64,000 bases of DNA, taken from the NCBI GenBank assembly GCA_949128115.1, contig OX421965.1, positions 57,964,012 to 58,028,011 of the forward strand, read 5' to 3'. This document shows positions 25,221-38,044 of this stretch, piece by piece (position 1 is the first letter of the stretch; each line of letters begins with the position of its first letter). This DNA comes from Anaspis maculata (taxonomy: Eukaryota > Arthropoda > Insecta > Coleoptera > Scraptiidae). Under the pieces are notes generated by a model, which saw only the letters and a program-made list of their open reading frames with translations, was not told the origin of the DNA and ran no database searches. Both the position numbers and the translations under genes were made by a program.

Positions 25221-26534
25221 ATTTCTGAAAAATGTTTTCTTCAGGAAGTCTCCTCCTTTCTTGATGCCACATCGACCTTGAAAATGTTTGGGAATATGTA
25301 AAACCGAAAATTCTGGACAAGGCAAACTGAGTTGAGCTAACTGTGCCAGCTCCATTGAGTCGGGGCTCGTATAAACTTGGAAGATATAAATCATGACAAA
25401 ACAGCGCAAGTCAATCACAAATATCTGTCAAATTTCGAGCTGAGTGTAATTATCTCTGCCCGATGTTGGTAATCGACAGTGATCCACATAAGCGTTTACT
25501 CCTCGGTACAGTTTATAGTTTAACGAGGAAAGCCAAAGATCTGTCTGTGAAACAGAAGTCGTAGCTAATCAAGTTTCACCTTGTTCCCAAGATCCCAAGT
25601 GTGCATGTTATTCTATGAACACAGTCACACAAAAAATATTCAGAACTGTCAAAATCAGTCATGGGTATCTTTAATACCTGTGTTATTCTTTTAAAATAAT
25701 CATGATGGTTGCGCACAGTCCCGCTGGATAAATAGCACAGCTAGTGGCAACATTAACAAATCACCATCAAATGGACATGATGATGAATTCTTTCATGACG
25801 TGCCTACCGCCATAAAACGAAATAAATAATATTTTCTGCCGTCTGTAGTAGGGTAGGGAAGGGGGTGCGTGAGAGGGCGGCTATGCGAGTTAAGGATAGG
25901 ATTTAATCTATGTCCTATTTTATGCTCGCTCGAGCACGGCCGTCCTCGCTTTGAATTCGCAGCAGAGTGTAGATTAATGTTGAATTACAAGGAAAATTCT
26001 TGGTTATTCGCGGCGACAAATAGCTGCGCCAAGACCAAGACCCCTCACTCTCTCTTGCCCAGAAAGCGGAGCACCACCGTGCCGATAAATATTGTGTAAT
26101 TGAGACCCTGAGTCGCTTTGCTGGAAACTCCGGAGAACACCGCCAAATAAATTCTCTCTTGCAAAAACAACGCAATGTGCATCGCCTTCCATGGGTAGGC
26201 AAAGCTGAACATTCTAGCAACATGCAGGCTTCCACTTTCACTGAATAAAACGTGTTCTGAACAATGAACATGATCAAACAAATGCCAAAACCTTCGTGCA
26301 AGGGCATTTTTTTAATGCTGCTATGAGTGAACTTGATCTAAAAGTCTGCATCATGAAGAACAATATTCACGTAATCAACCAAAAGGCAAAGAATGTTAGA
26401 ATAGGAGTTCTTAGGGAAGACGGAAAGATATCAAAGTGTCGGTTACACTTAGCAGATTTCCTAGAAAAATACCCTAAAAAAGATTAAGGTGGGTTCAAAA
26501 TGTCACTTTTGGGAATGTAGATGTTAGCGCCATC
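25221..26534. other. noncoding, nothing recognised
   Basis: Unassigned sequence. Open frames at 25,869-26,307 on both strands overlap and show no family features. Confidence 0.4.
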
Positions 26535-26660
26535 TACCGTATGTTCATTAAAAACTTCAATAAAAGGAGGCTGTGACGCAGGCCATTCGATCCGAAAACG
26601 GCCAGGTTGTCATCGGTTCACGGCCTCCCATTATTGAATTTTTTAATGAACATACTGTAG
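26535..26660. repeat. short inverted repeat
   Basis: Left TACCGTATGTTCATTAAAAA and TTCAATAAAAGGAGGC are mirrored by GCCTCCCATTATTGAATT and TTTAATGAACATACTGTAG. Arms are about 37 bp with a ~50-bp spacer. A MITE-like relic directly upstream of toy. Confidence 0.7.
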
Positions 26661-26678
26661 AATGGGTACCCTACTACG

Positions 26679-26805
26679 GGGTGTTTATAAGAGACTGTGA
26701 TCGCGGCAGGCTTGGGTCAGGCCGAAAAACGTAGTAACAGGCGCAATTGTAGTGATCGAGAGGGGATTCCAAAGGCGATGCGATCACAGACGTTTATAAA
26801 CACCC
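26679..26805. repeat. 127-bp inverted-repeat element
   Basis: The ends GGGTGTTTATAAGAGACTGT and GATCGC pair with GCGATCACAGACGTTTATAA and ACACCC. Not coding. It begins only 18 bp after the previous inverted repeat, suggesting nested or clustered insertion. Confidence 0.7.
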
Positions 26806-27896
<1,091 letters not shown>

Positions 27897-28077
27897 GTAC
27901 TACGAGACCGGATCGATCAAGCCGAGGGCCATCGGCGGATCGAAACCGAGGGTGGCCACGCAGCCGGTTGTGAATAAAATTGCCGAATTCAAGAGGGAGT
28001 GTCCCTCGATCTTCGCGTGGGAGATCAGGGACAGGCTGCTCAGCGAGGGCGTGTGCAATAACGACAACATTCCCAGT
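27897..28077 (+). CDS. toy: twin of eyeless (Pax6) coding exon B: middle of the paired domain
   Basis: The exon begins after the acceptor TTATGTTCACAG and ends before the donor GTAAGT at 28078. It completes the Arg of GR|YYETGS and encodes [20 protein letters not shown], followed by the RED subdomain region containing [17 protein letters not shown] and NNDNIPS. The spacing and sequence match the Pax6 paired domain without a gap. Lys in SIKPRAI agrees with Drosophila Toy, where Ey and vertebrate PAX6 have Arg. The next intron is phase 0 (PS|VSS). The frame runs on past the donor into intron sequence, but that extension has no Pax6 similarity and is repeat-derived. The exon is 181 bp and much richer in GC than its flanks. 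Confidence 0.95.
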
Positions 28078-28099
28078 GTAAGTGCTTTTTATTCATACC

Positions 28100-29110
28100 C
28101 AGAGTTATTCTTTTTAGCGCACTTTCCCAAAAAATGGGAAAAAGACGCTTTTAGCTTCACTTTGTCCGTCCGTCCGTCCGTCCGTACCCGGAATAACTCC
28201 TCAGGAAAGAAAGATATCGATGTGATGTAACCGCCGATCAATAGTACATATGTCCAGGATGTCAAGTTGACTTTTTTTTTTTTGTTATTCTGCCGCCATC
28301 TTTTACTCGCCATTTTGAATTTCTCTAAAAGTGATCCGATTGAAATGAAATGATTAATAATAATAATAATAATATTGTTTATTTGCTTACCAAAATAAAT
28401 ACATACAATGAAAATATATCCTTACAAAAAAATATGCAGCAAGCAAATGGGCTGTCGTTCAACTTTCCTGTACACCAGGAAGTTGATCTTCCTCGACAGC
28501 CCACGACATTGCCAGCCAAATTTGCAGACAATGTAAACCTCATCAAGATCTATCCAATTTTCGACAATTGATGCCCCGTCGCCATCTTCTATCCTCCATA
28601 TTGAACATGTTTCGAAGTGATAGAACTAGGAGAATTATGCTTCAACGAAAAGAGATATCGATGTGGTGCAAATGCCAATCAAATGCGTACGTGTTCACCA
28701 TATACATTTGACCAATGATTTTTGTCACTTGGCCGCCATCTTTGGTCCGCCATTTTGAATTTCTCTGAAAGTAGTCCGATTTAAGTGGAATTCACAGGCG
28801 ATGTGAACTACATCAAAATACATCCGATTTTGGACAAATGATGCGCTGCCGCCATATTGTAATTTCTTATCACTCAACGATTTTCATGGAGCTTGGGACT
28901 TACCTTTGTTTCGTATGATCATTCTTATTCTCCAGCCAAATCCCAACATTCTGCCGCCATCTTAGCCGCCATATTAAAATCTCCTATTAGTGGAACGATT
29001 TTCATGAAACTTGGAACTTGTCCTTGTCTATAGTACGATCATTTTGATTTTTAGGCCAAACTTCATGATTCTGACGCTATTTTGGCCGCCATATTGAAAT
29101 TTCTGCCCAA
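28100..29110. repeat. imperfect repeats of a GCCGCCATNTTG motif
   Basis: The motif CCGCCAT(C/A)TT, followed by TTGAATTTCTC or TTGAAATTTC, recurs at about 28,302, 28,577, 28,733, 28,850, 28,951 and 29,083, often with an AACGATTTTCATG(G/A)A segment. A GTCC microsatellite is at about 28,164-28,182. It looks like a degenerate, internally repetitive mobile element. Confidence 0.55.
28352..28450 (-). repeat. possible LINE 3' tail, (AAT)n with AAATAAAC
   Basis: AATAATAATAATAATAAT is followed by ATTGTTTATTTGC. Read on the minus strand this is GCAAATAAACAAT plus (ATT)n, as at the 3' end of many insect non-LTR elements. No RT remains. Confidence 0.45.
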
Positions 29111-29639
29111 ATAACGGTAGAACCCTAATTAACATCTTTGCGTTCACTAATCCTTCAAAAAGGAAGTGCGCTACTGAGCCTCATGCCCATGAGGCATATT
29201 CGCTTGTTTTACTGGTTCAGCCGAGTTAGCTGGTGGGTTGTGAAGTTGAAAATCAGCTGAGAGTGAGCAGAATACATATTTTTGAAAAATAATCTTGTTT
29301 GTTTGGGTAAATGGTGTGTCTGTGTACGGATATCCCTGGGTTGGATTGGTAACGATGCACGCGGCGATGTTAGTGAGTGAGGTCTGATCAGTTGTATACG
29401 TGTCTAATAAAATGCTTCTAGAAGCTAGAAAAGTGCCAAAAATAAACTGATCGGAAAAAGTTAGGAATATTGATTGTTTGACTAGTAGCACGAGAGAACT
29501 GGGCACCTCAATGTGAATTTCTGTTTATTCCAGATAAAAGAAAAATAAATACAATGGAAAATCGATCAAAATCCAACAACTTTCCTGCCAAAACAAAACT
29601 GAACAAAAACTGAATTTTCAATTGATTCACTCTCTATAG
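29111..29639. other. noncoding, with one copy of a dispersed GAGGTCTGATCAGTTG motif
   Basis: No gene. The motif at 29,349-29,400 recurs elsewhere in the window (see findings). Confidence 0.4.
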
Positions 29640-30365
29640 CATTTTGTCATTTTAAAAAACGAGTATGTCCTCCACGATGTTGTATGACCTCTTAGAGACG
29701 TCAAGGCATCCTTAAAATGAGATTGTCAAGCATTTGTTGATCGAGATTATTCCACAGTACTGGCAGAACATTTCTGACATCCCTCTGGGTTGCAGGGGCT
29801 GGAGAATGGTCAGTTTATGCCAGACCAAGCATATCCCAAGATTTCCAAGCGTGTTCAATCGGGTTGAGATCCGGTGAATATGCTGGTAAGGCTAAGTTGA
29901 CACTTTCCAACTCATGAAGCCTTTCCCTCACACCGCGCGCTCCATGCGGACGAGCATTATCGTCCAAAAATTGGAGCCATCCCCGATATTGGCACGGCAA
30001 TCCACCACAATTCCGCCAATGATGTCCCCGATGTGTAGACTACAGCGTTCATGTTGTTGTCGCAATCACAGAGCTCTGTGCGACCTCCCAACAAAATGCC
30101 ACCCCATACCATTATCGTACCTCCTTGAAATGGGCGAACTTCTTGAACAAGTTGTGCGGGTCTAGGCGTCTACCAGGCGTCTCCACACTCGTACAGACCG
30201 TCCGTCACTAAGAAGTCCAAATTGACTCTCATTTGAGAATTTTTCAAGCCATGGCATGGATGTTGTAATTTTTGTTTGCCGAATTGTGGTCTAACAGTGT
30301 AACGTGCTGAACCCTATTCAACCGAAAAATGCACTCACCACCTTTGTGGGCTGCACCATCAACGT
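29640..30365 (-). pseudogene. Tc1-like transposase remnant
   Basis: Minus-strand reading from about 30,120 gives TIMVWGGILLGGRTELCD and NNMNA. After a frameshift near 30,010 it gives FLDDNARPHGARGVRERLHE and LPAYSPDLNPIEHAW. These are the signature blocks of the Tc1/mariner DDE transposase: the second catalytic Asp lies in DDNARPH and the Glu in NPIEH. The N-terminal DNA-binding region was not recognised and the frame is broken, so it is inactive. TIRs were not found. It sits inside the large toy intron, antisense to toy. Confidence 0.85.
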
Positions 30366-31187
30366 ATCATTTTTATCATCCTAATAGTCATAAACTCATA
30401 AAATCACAATATTTGGAAATCCAGTTTTCTAGAAAAATAATACACGCAGAAAGTTTTCCAAGGAAAGAGATCTTGACATAACTGTGGCTCTACATCATTT
30501 CATTTCATTTATTTATACTCCACAATGACCTTAACCTAAGGTATATTTTAAATCTTCGAGTGTTCATGATACAAAAATTTATATAATTTATATTATATTA
30601 GAATGATAATCAGTCCAAGAACCTTTGCAACTTCTTGCAGGTGCATGCTTTCAAAGAATACGTATTTCTCAAAATTTATTTCTCGCACCCTGTATAATAC
30701 CTGAACAAAATTTAAAAAAAACATTCAGCAGTTCACCAAAAGATGCGTCTTTGTTAGTTTTAAAGAGTTTACTATATAAAATCGTTACAGATAACGAAAA
30801 TAAGGGTGAGCCCATTTAATTCGACAAAATCCTATTTTTTGTCCAAATTTTTATGTCACTTCTAAAATGTTTTCCCAAACTGCACTGGTCTTTTTCTACG
30901 CCGCGCCGGTGAGCTCGGAACATTCTGATTAGGTAGGTGACAAGGCAGACAAGGCGAGAGATTCTGGTGCATCCGCCATTTCCATTGCAATGCTTCTAAG
31001 CGCCTCAACTGGAGTGAGTGTGATTCAAAACTTTGATATCGCACCCTACTTCTTGTTCTTTGGATTTTTATGATGTACTTACCTTTTACTCAGGTATAGA
31101 ATAATTATTTTGAGCATTCAAAAGATTTTACTCTGAAAATCTAACTATAGTTAAGAACTATCTTGATGAGTTTGATGTTACTTTTTT
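30366..31187. other. noncoding, with a short repeat (30930-31010)
   Basis: The repeat GACAAGGCGAGAGATTCTGG, then GCATCCGCCATTTCCATTGC, recurs inverted at 35,965-36,045 and in part at about 31,482-31,520. Otherwise unassigned. Confidence 0.45.
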
Positions 31188-31282
31188 AGGATAATTTTAT
31201 AGTTTGGCGAATTTTGAGGGTTTAAGGACAATATTGTCATTGTCCTTGAACCCTCAAAATTAGCCGAACTATAATATCATCC
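31188..31282. repeat. 95-bp near-perfect hairpin
   Basis: Arms of about 44 bp (AATTTTGAGGGTTTAAGGAC against GTCCTTGAACCCTCAAAATT at their core) surround a ~6-base loop. The size is like a miRNA precursor, but also like a tiny MITE; there is no evidence of transcription beyond lying in an intron of toy. Confidence 0.7.
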
Positions 31283-32970
31283 AATAGGACAAAAATACAA
31301 ACGAATTTAAGGATAATGATGGAAAATTATGCCGAGCTCGTTGCTGAGCTAGAACCGGGCTTGTTTGGTATCAATATCCTCTATAACACAGAAAATATCG
31401 TGACGTTTTTACTTTCAGGGAAAGGCGTAAGTTGGCTCCAGGGTGTAAAAGAATGGGTCACGAGTTATGCGTTCATGGACTGACAAGGCGCGAAAGCACA
31501 GCGCATCCGCCATTGTCTAATACGATTCCATTACGCCTTATTTGCTGGGGATATAAACCATTGTACAAACTTTCATACACTGCTAGTTCTCGTTCGATGG
31601 ATTCTCCACGGAAAGTCCAAGACCAACGGTGTTCTAACAGGATTGAAGATGATATCGAGAATCGTTCCATTTCCGCGCCATGGGCAGGGCATGTACCTAA
31701 CAGTCCTAACACCCCGGACATTTTCCCGTTCACATATTTCGTGAAAGATAAATCTGTAAAGTGCTGTAATTTGGCGCGTGCGTAGGCCCGCTCATCGATA
31801 GCAACTATGATGATACGCATTGCGTGAAAGCACCCAAAAGAGGGACCTCCGCCGCCGCCGCCGCCGCCACCGCCGCCGCCGCCGCCAGTCGGAATTGCTA
31901 CTTGGGCTGTCGGCACAGCGCCTTACTGCACGCATATACACACGCACACACACAGAAGGAGAGAGAGATTAAAAAGAGGGATGAGCTCGGACAGGGGGAT
32001 AGAAAATGGCGGCGCTTCCGGTTTGCGATTGGGCAGATGGACTCATTTGTTTTTATGATAATAGAGGCGGGCTGATGGGCTATACTGGTGCGGTGCAGAA
32101 TGTAACAACCAGGTGCTCAAACCGATGGTGATGGGGTCTGGCCCCATTGTTGGCTGATGCCGGCAAGAGACAATGGCCATAACCGCGGAACGACCAACCT
32201 CACGGGTTTTATTAAAATACGTTTCTGGATGATGGGGTTTGGGAACGAAAACTATACGATTCATACTTCTCTACACGATAGGAGGAATATGGCCACCACA
32301 GTTTCCTGTTCCAGTCAAAATTCTCATGCCCGCGGATCCCGGTTCCACGAAGTTGATTAAAGTTAACTCCATGTTAACTTCTATGACGTAATGCCTGTAA
32401 TAAGTAAATTTAGATCGTGTAGATGAGAATTTAATGAACAATCAACATACCTATACATCTGTCATATTTGACTTTTTGGTATTTTCCAAGGCGCGGCCAT
32501 TTTATTGGAATTTTACTATTTTTATTCGATACAAAACGCCCTGTTATAGCTTGACATAACTTTCCTGACCTGACCTCTCAATAGGGGAAAGAAAAATATT
32601 GGCGATCGTGTTAAAAAACAAAAAAAAAAAATCATGGATGCACTCTTAAGAGATTAGACCATTCCCAGAGTGATGACAACAAGGCAATAAGTAGAAAACC
32701 AAATTTAGTCAGCGGTTGGAGTTCTCCACCGTTTTCCAGTCGGCCGCTATGAATTTTCAAACTTTTTCCAGGCCGATGCTACCCGGGACGGCTGTTCGCC
32801 CGGCTTTTGACTAGAAAAATGCGCGTTCTGTGTTGGACTCATCTAAAGCGATATTTCCTGCCAGGGTATCGACATTGGGCGTCGTGTAGGGTGTAGGTTA
32901 ATTTTTCAATGCGACACGGTGTCAGTTTTTTGGCGGTGATTTTTTCAAAATGAAACTTGCACATTCCGTA
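31283..32970. other. noncoding, with a (CCG)n tract
   Basis: A CCG trinucleotide run is at 31,848-31,887. Open frames across it (alanine or glycine runs) are low-complexity artefacts. No gene supported. Confidence 0.45.
31848..31887. repeat. (CCG)n microsatellite
   Basis: Thirteen CCG/CCA units in succession, one interrupted by CCA. Confidence 0.8.
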
Positions 32971-33519
32971 AATAGGCTATTTCGTTTGGGCAACGGCAAT
33001 TGTCAAAAGGCGCCAAATTTTGAAAACTGTTGTACACCTGTCATTTGAATAGTAACGCTGCGCATGCTCTGTTTAGTCTAGTCTCCTGACCAGCTACTGG
33101 ATCCTGGCCGTCACTTTTACACACATCGTAAACGCACCTCTTTGTAGCTCCTTTGAACTGAACTTCCTTCTCGGTAAAACAATTTTCAACAAGTTGTGTT
33201 CTTTCGTCAAAAGATGAGCAAATAAAATGGAGTAGAAACGAGAAGTGTCTTAATTGTCACAAGTGACAGTTGGCGCCGATCTCTTGTTGTTTAGAGCGCT
33301 GTTGCCATTTCTGTTGTTTCTGTACTTTGCACAAATAATCATTAATAACTCTAATTAACTCCAATAAAACATTACAGTTGGAGACCAGAATGGTATTTAA
33401 CATTCAATCAGATTATTTGTGAAATTTTGGGCGCACTACAATATTTTCTACTGCTGATTAATATTGGTGTATGAAACTATGAAACGCACTCAGAAAAACC
33501 CAAACGAAACGACCTATTC
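32971..33519. repeat. inverted-repeat pair around ~500 bp
   Basis: AATAGGCTATTTCGTTTGGG at the left is matched by CCCAAACGAAACGACCTATT at the right. Only about 20 bp are clearly paired, so this is a tentative MITE. Confidence 0.45.
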
Positions 33520-33884
33520 AAAAAAAGAAAATGCAGTACATACAAACTTTGACTGCGGTAAGCCCCACGAACTACTCATTTTAGGCGAAGAATTGCTACG
33601 AGACATAGATAGTTGGAGAAGATATTGAAATTATTTTTGGAAGTTTGTTTGAAATCGAACTAAATAACGGATTTCTGAATTTTCACCTTTTGAACAGCTT
33701 TCCACCACATAGTTCTGATCAAGAGGCAACGGGTTCTGAACATTTTCCGACAATTTCTTTCAAAATTTTCCGAATTTTCGGGGAGTTCTCCGCTTGAAAA
33801 TGCCAAACCGGTCTGGCTTATTGAGACCGGACTAAAATGATGGAGCTTAAAATGAAGCACTAATTGATGGTTTTTACAATGTTC

Positions 33885-35795
33885 AGAGCTTCGAAAATCT
33901 GAAAACTTATAATTCCAAACAATTTCAAATTAACTCAATTTTTCATGAGATTTCAAGTATACACAGTTATGTGGAGACTGCAAATGTTGAGAATGAACAT
34001 TTGAACAATTCCGAACCAAACACGATGAACAATTTCATAGTTCTATTCTTCTATTGGAATATCTCGATCTGTTCTGTCAAATGTATATGATACAGGAAAA
34101 ATAGTGAAAAAATCGCTAGAGCCTTGGAAAAAATATAGACGTCCTGAAAATTTAACATTCTGTTCAGACTTGAATGCCCTACTACACTGCTACTACATAC
34201 ACAAAATTGACAGAAATCCCACCCCGGGGTTTTGAGTTATCGGAGGGGGGTAATCAATTGCAACTCAAAATGGAGGAGATGAAACCCGTTAATCCATTGG
34301 ATGCAAATACATCGCAATTTGACGCAGCATATCTCGTTGATACCATTTTGGCACAAAAAGTGTCGATCATTGTTGAGGGGGGGTCGTGGGAGGGGCGAGG
34401 CTCGGCTAGGTGGTTCTTTTTGTTTTCCTGGTCATATAGAACCGATCACGACAAGTTTGGTATCTTTTCCGACTAAATTCAAACTCCTGATCTCGAATCC
34501 GATGTGTAAATTTCAATAAAAACAAGCTTGAACATGGTTACTTGAAAAAACCTGTTTTTTCTTTGACAATTTTGACAGTTTTTTTCACTGTTAGAGGTCT
34601 GAAACTGAAATCCTCGAAAATATTTCAATTGCCATTAGATTCAAGTGTCTTTTTCACGAAAATCATTGACTCAACGTATTATATTGTTTTTTGATAATCA
34701 AAAATCAATTTGAACCTGTGAGTCGATCCGGCGTGGTGTCTACTAATGACCAGAGCACTACAACATGCACCTGCAAATAAAAATAGCTCAAACTCAAAAC
34801 CCTGCACAGCGATCCATGACGATTTTGTTTTATGTTATAGTAAATTTAATTCTGCAGAGATCCTCGAACTTTCAAAGATAAGTTGTCATTTGTTCAATAG
34901 TTTGAGCTAGTTTTATTTGCAGGTTCATGTTGTAGTGTTCAGGTCATTAGCAGAAACCGCGCCGGACCGACTCGCAGGTTCAAATTGATTTTTTAATATC
35001 AAAAACAAAATAATACATAGAGTGGATGATTTTTGTGAAAAAGACACTTCATTCTAATGGCCCTTGGAATATTTTCGAGGGATTCAGACCTCTAACAGTG
35101 AAAAAAAACTGTCAAAATTGTCGAAGAATGAAACAAGTTTTTTCAAGTTAACTTGTTCAAACTTGTTCCTATTCAAATTTACACATCGGATTCGAGGTCA
35201 GGAGTTTCAATTTAGTCGGAAAAGATACCAAACTTTTCATGATCGGTTATAAATATATGACCAGGAAAACAAGAATCATCACCTAGCCGAGCTCCGCCCC
35301 TCCCACAACCCCCCCTCAACAATGATCGACACTTTTTGTGCCAAAATGGTATCAACGAGATATGATGCGTCGAATTGCGATGTATTTGCATCCAATGAAT
35401 TGACGGGTTTCATCCCCTCCATTTTGTGTTGCAACTGATCACCCCCCCCCTCCAATAACTCAAAACCCCGGGGTGAGATTCCTGTCAGTTTTGGGTATGT
35501 AGTAGGGCATTCAAGTCTGAACAAAATATCGAATTTCCAAGACGTCCATATTTTTTTCCAAGGTTTTAGCAATTTTTGTTACTATTTTTTCTGTATCATA
35601 TACATTTCACAGAAAAAATCAAAATATTCCAACAGAACTATGAAATTTTCCATCGTGTTTGGTTCAGAATTGTTCAAATGTTCATTCTCAACATTTGCAG
35701 TCTTCACATAACTGTGTATACTTGAAATATCATGAAAAATTGAGCCTCATTTGAAATTGTTCAGGATAACCAGTTTTCAGACTTTTGACAGCTCT
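33885..35795. mobile_element. large fold-back (near-palindromic) element, copy 1
   Basis: Arms of about 900 bp (33885-34794 and 34899-35795) are inverted copies. Examples are AGTATACACAGTTATGTGGA near 33956 against TCACATAACTGTGTATACTT, and ACCCCGGGGTTTTGAGTTAT near 34221 against ATAACTCAAAACCCCGGGGT. The ~105-bp spacer contains sequence found in both arms of copy 2, so part of the left arm's inner end appears deleted. No protein is encoded; open frames in the two arms are mirror images. Unclassified element within the toy intron. Confidence 0.85.
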
Positions 35796-37437
35796 AAAAA
35801 AAAGCCTCCGCTGGGATTTTTCAGAAACCCAAAAATTTGGAAAGAGCACAAAATTCTGAACAGAACCTGTGATTTTCACGACTATAGTTTTTTTTTGAGG
35901 TTGAAGTGATATTCATACCTAGAAGTGATATTTCAGCTAAAATTCCTGTACTACATACTCAATCAATCAAGTGAGGTGCTAGAAGCATCGCATTGGAAAT
36001 GGCGGATGCGTCAGAGTTTCTCGCTTTGTCACTCTGTCGAATTAAGTGATATCGTACAAAATCAGTTCTGATATTTATGATCCTATCCGACTTCTTGCGA
36101 GCTTTGTGATTATTTGCCGCTGCTTTTGAGCACATAGTTTTGCGGGTTATGTCCCTTTATGTTTTTCGATCGGATCGGTTCCTTTGAGAGAAGGCATAGC
36201 GTAGTAGGTATACACACTTTTGGTTAGACGGACACAAAAGCCATTTTTGGGTGAAAAGCTGCAAGAATGCCCTCCCATCATCACATAAATCTGGTTCAAG
36301 TGATGACGACATGGAAGTTTGTCGCTACACAATGCGTCACGGATATGGCCTATTACTATTTCGAGTATCGTTTTGATAAATTTGCTGGTGCATTTCTATA
36401 GATGAGAAGAGGGGAATGATACACGTAAGCCGCATTGTAACTCCAAACTACCTGCGATCCTGTCAGCGTTAGGTAAATAAAGCGAGATCTTGTCGCTAAT
36501 AGAGTTTGCACAGCATTGACATACGACATGTTACACAAACACGGGGCACAAGATCTGAGATCTGGCGCGGAGAGAGCTCCATAGCTTGTGGTAGGTAGGT
36601 ACTTGTGTTGTATCATGACGATGATGGTATTTACCCTGGAGCGCCGCAGTTCGTGCATGCTCCCAATAAAAACGTCTTTAGCGATGTATCAAACGATCAT
36701 TGAATGAGAAGGATAATAGAAACGAGGACTACGTATCCCCCGAGCACTTCTTGTCCAATTGCTCAATTCTTTATTCTATTTGGCAATAGGATATTACGGA
36801 CCCCGTCCCACGTCGGTTGGCCCAGATGGGCAAATTTCACTTTTTTCGACCTTGATAAATATAGGGTGGCCAGCTCCGGTGTAATTGAACTGCTAATAGT
36901 TGTAACCATCTCAATGACTCTCCAATAGAATAGGTGTTCATAAAGCAGGCCATGGATCGCTATCAGGCGTTTCTGAGGGTTTTATTAGTTTTGGTTTGTC
37001 ACCAAAAATTCCACTGAAGTCAATCTGACAAGTGCCTTATTTTGGGGTTATTTCTCTTTCCAACTTTTCGGTTTGATTTCGCGAATGGTTCCACACGAGT
37101 TTGTGTTTGACTCCTGGTTTAAATTATTACTTAGATTAACCTATACACCTGTCGAGAGATGGTCTTTAGAGTAGATATAGTCCTCGAGGCCTGGTGTCAT
37201 TGAGGAACATGACACGAAATTGTTGAATTTATTGGCGTTTCATTTCCCATTAAGTAAATTCAAAATTCCTACTCAGGTATAGTTCGCAATGGCAACTCGC
37301 TTCACTTCAAGTAGATACGCATATTTCCAAAATTAAGTGAAAAATCGTAGAATAGCCGTGAATAATTCAGACCCAAAAGTTTGTCAGGAGTAATGACAGC
37401 TCCCCGAAGTTCGTTAAAATCAAAGTGGTCTGACCAC
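35796..37437. other. noncoding, nothing further recognised
   Basis: Apart from the inverted partner (35,965-36,045) of the 30.9-kb repeat, this stretch is unassigned. Confidence 0.4.
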
Positions 37438-38044
37438 ATACTTAAATAGCTATACCGCTCATGAACCTATTGCGCATTCTGCTGCGCCGCGTAATAAAAG
37501 GAGTTAGAGAATGACGCCATCTTGATGGTTAATTTCCAGTGTATCTCAAAATACCGAGCTATATAGCTACCACAAAATATCCTAAGGCCCGTGAAACTGA
37601 TCAAACCTTCTGCAATTTTACAATAGCGATCCAGTTTTCTCAAGTACCATCACGTAAGTGTATTTAGTTTTCTTGAAATTACGAAATACTCACATCGAGT
37701 TGGATGGTTGGGAGTCACTGTACTCTGAGTAAACGAAACGTCAAGTGAGAGCTTTTTGACAGTGTAAATAAACATCACGTAGTTAACCGAACTTTTGGAT
37801 GCTGGAATGATCGCACACCTTTTCTTCACCTGTTGATTCTCACTTGATGTTATTAGTGTTGATTCCACGTACTTTGAGGGAGAAATAAAATAATGTCGTG
37901 CTTAGTCAAGTGGCCAACTAGCGAAGTGGTGCCAGTCCACACCACCCAAAGTCCCTAAATAACCATCAAGATGGCGGCGCCCATAATTACAGGTGTCGGA
38001 CGTCTCTCTTGCGCGGTATAGCTATTTAAGTATGTGGGTCTGAC
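37438..38044. mobile_element. ~607-bp MITE with inverted ends
   Basis: The left end GTCTGACCACATACTTAAAT plus AGCTATAC is mirrored by GTATAGCTATTTAAGTATGT and GGGTCTGAC. A second inner pair is GCCATCTTGATGGTT against AACCATCAAGATGGC. No transposase frame. Confidence 0.75.

Noticed and set aside
28350..28571. Asn-rich plus-strand frame
   Set aside because: The Asn run is the (AAT)n tail, and the rest falls in the degenerate repeat region.
31473..31916. 147-codon minus-strand frame with a poly-Gly run
   Set aside because: The run comes from the (CCG)n microsatellite, and the remainder has no recognisable domain.
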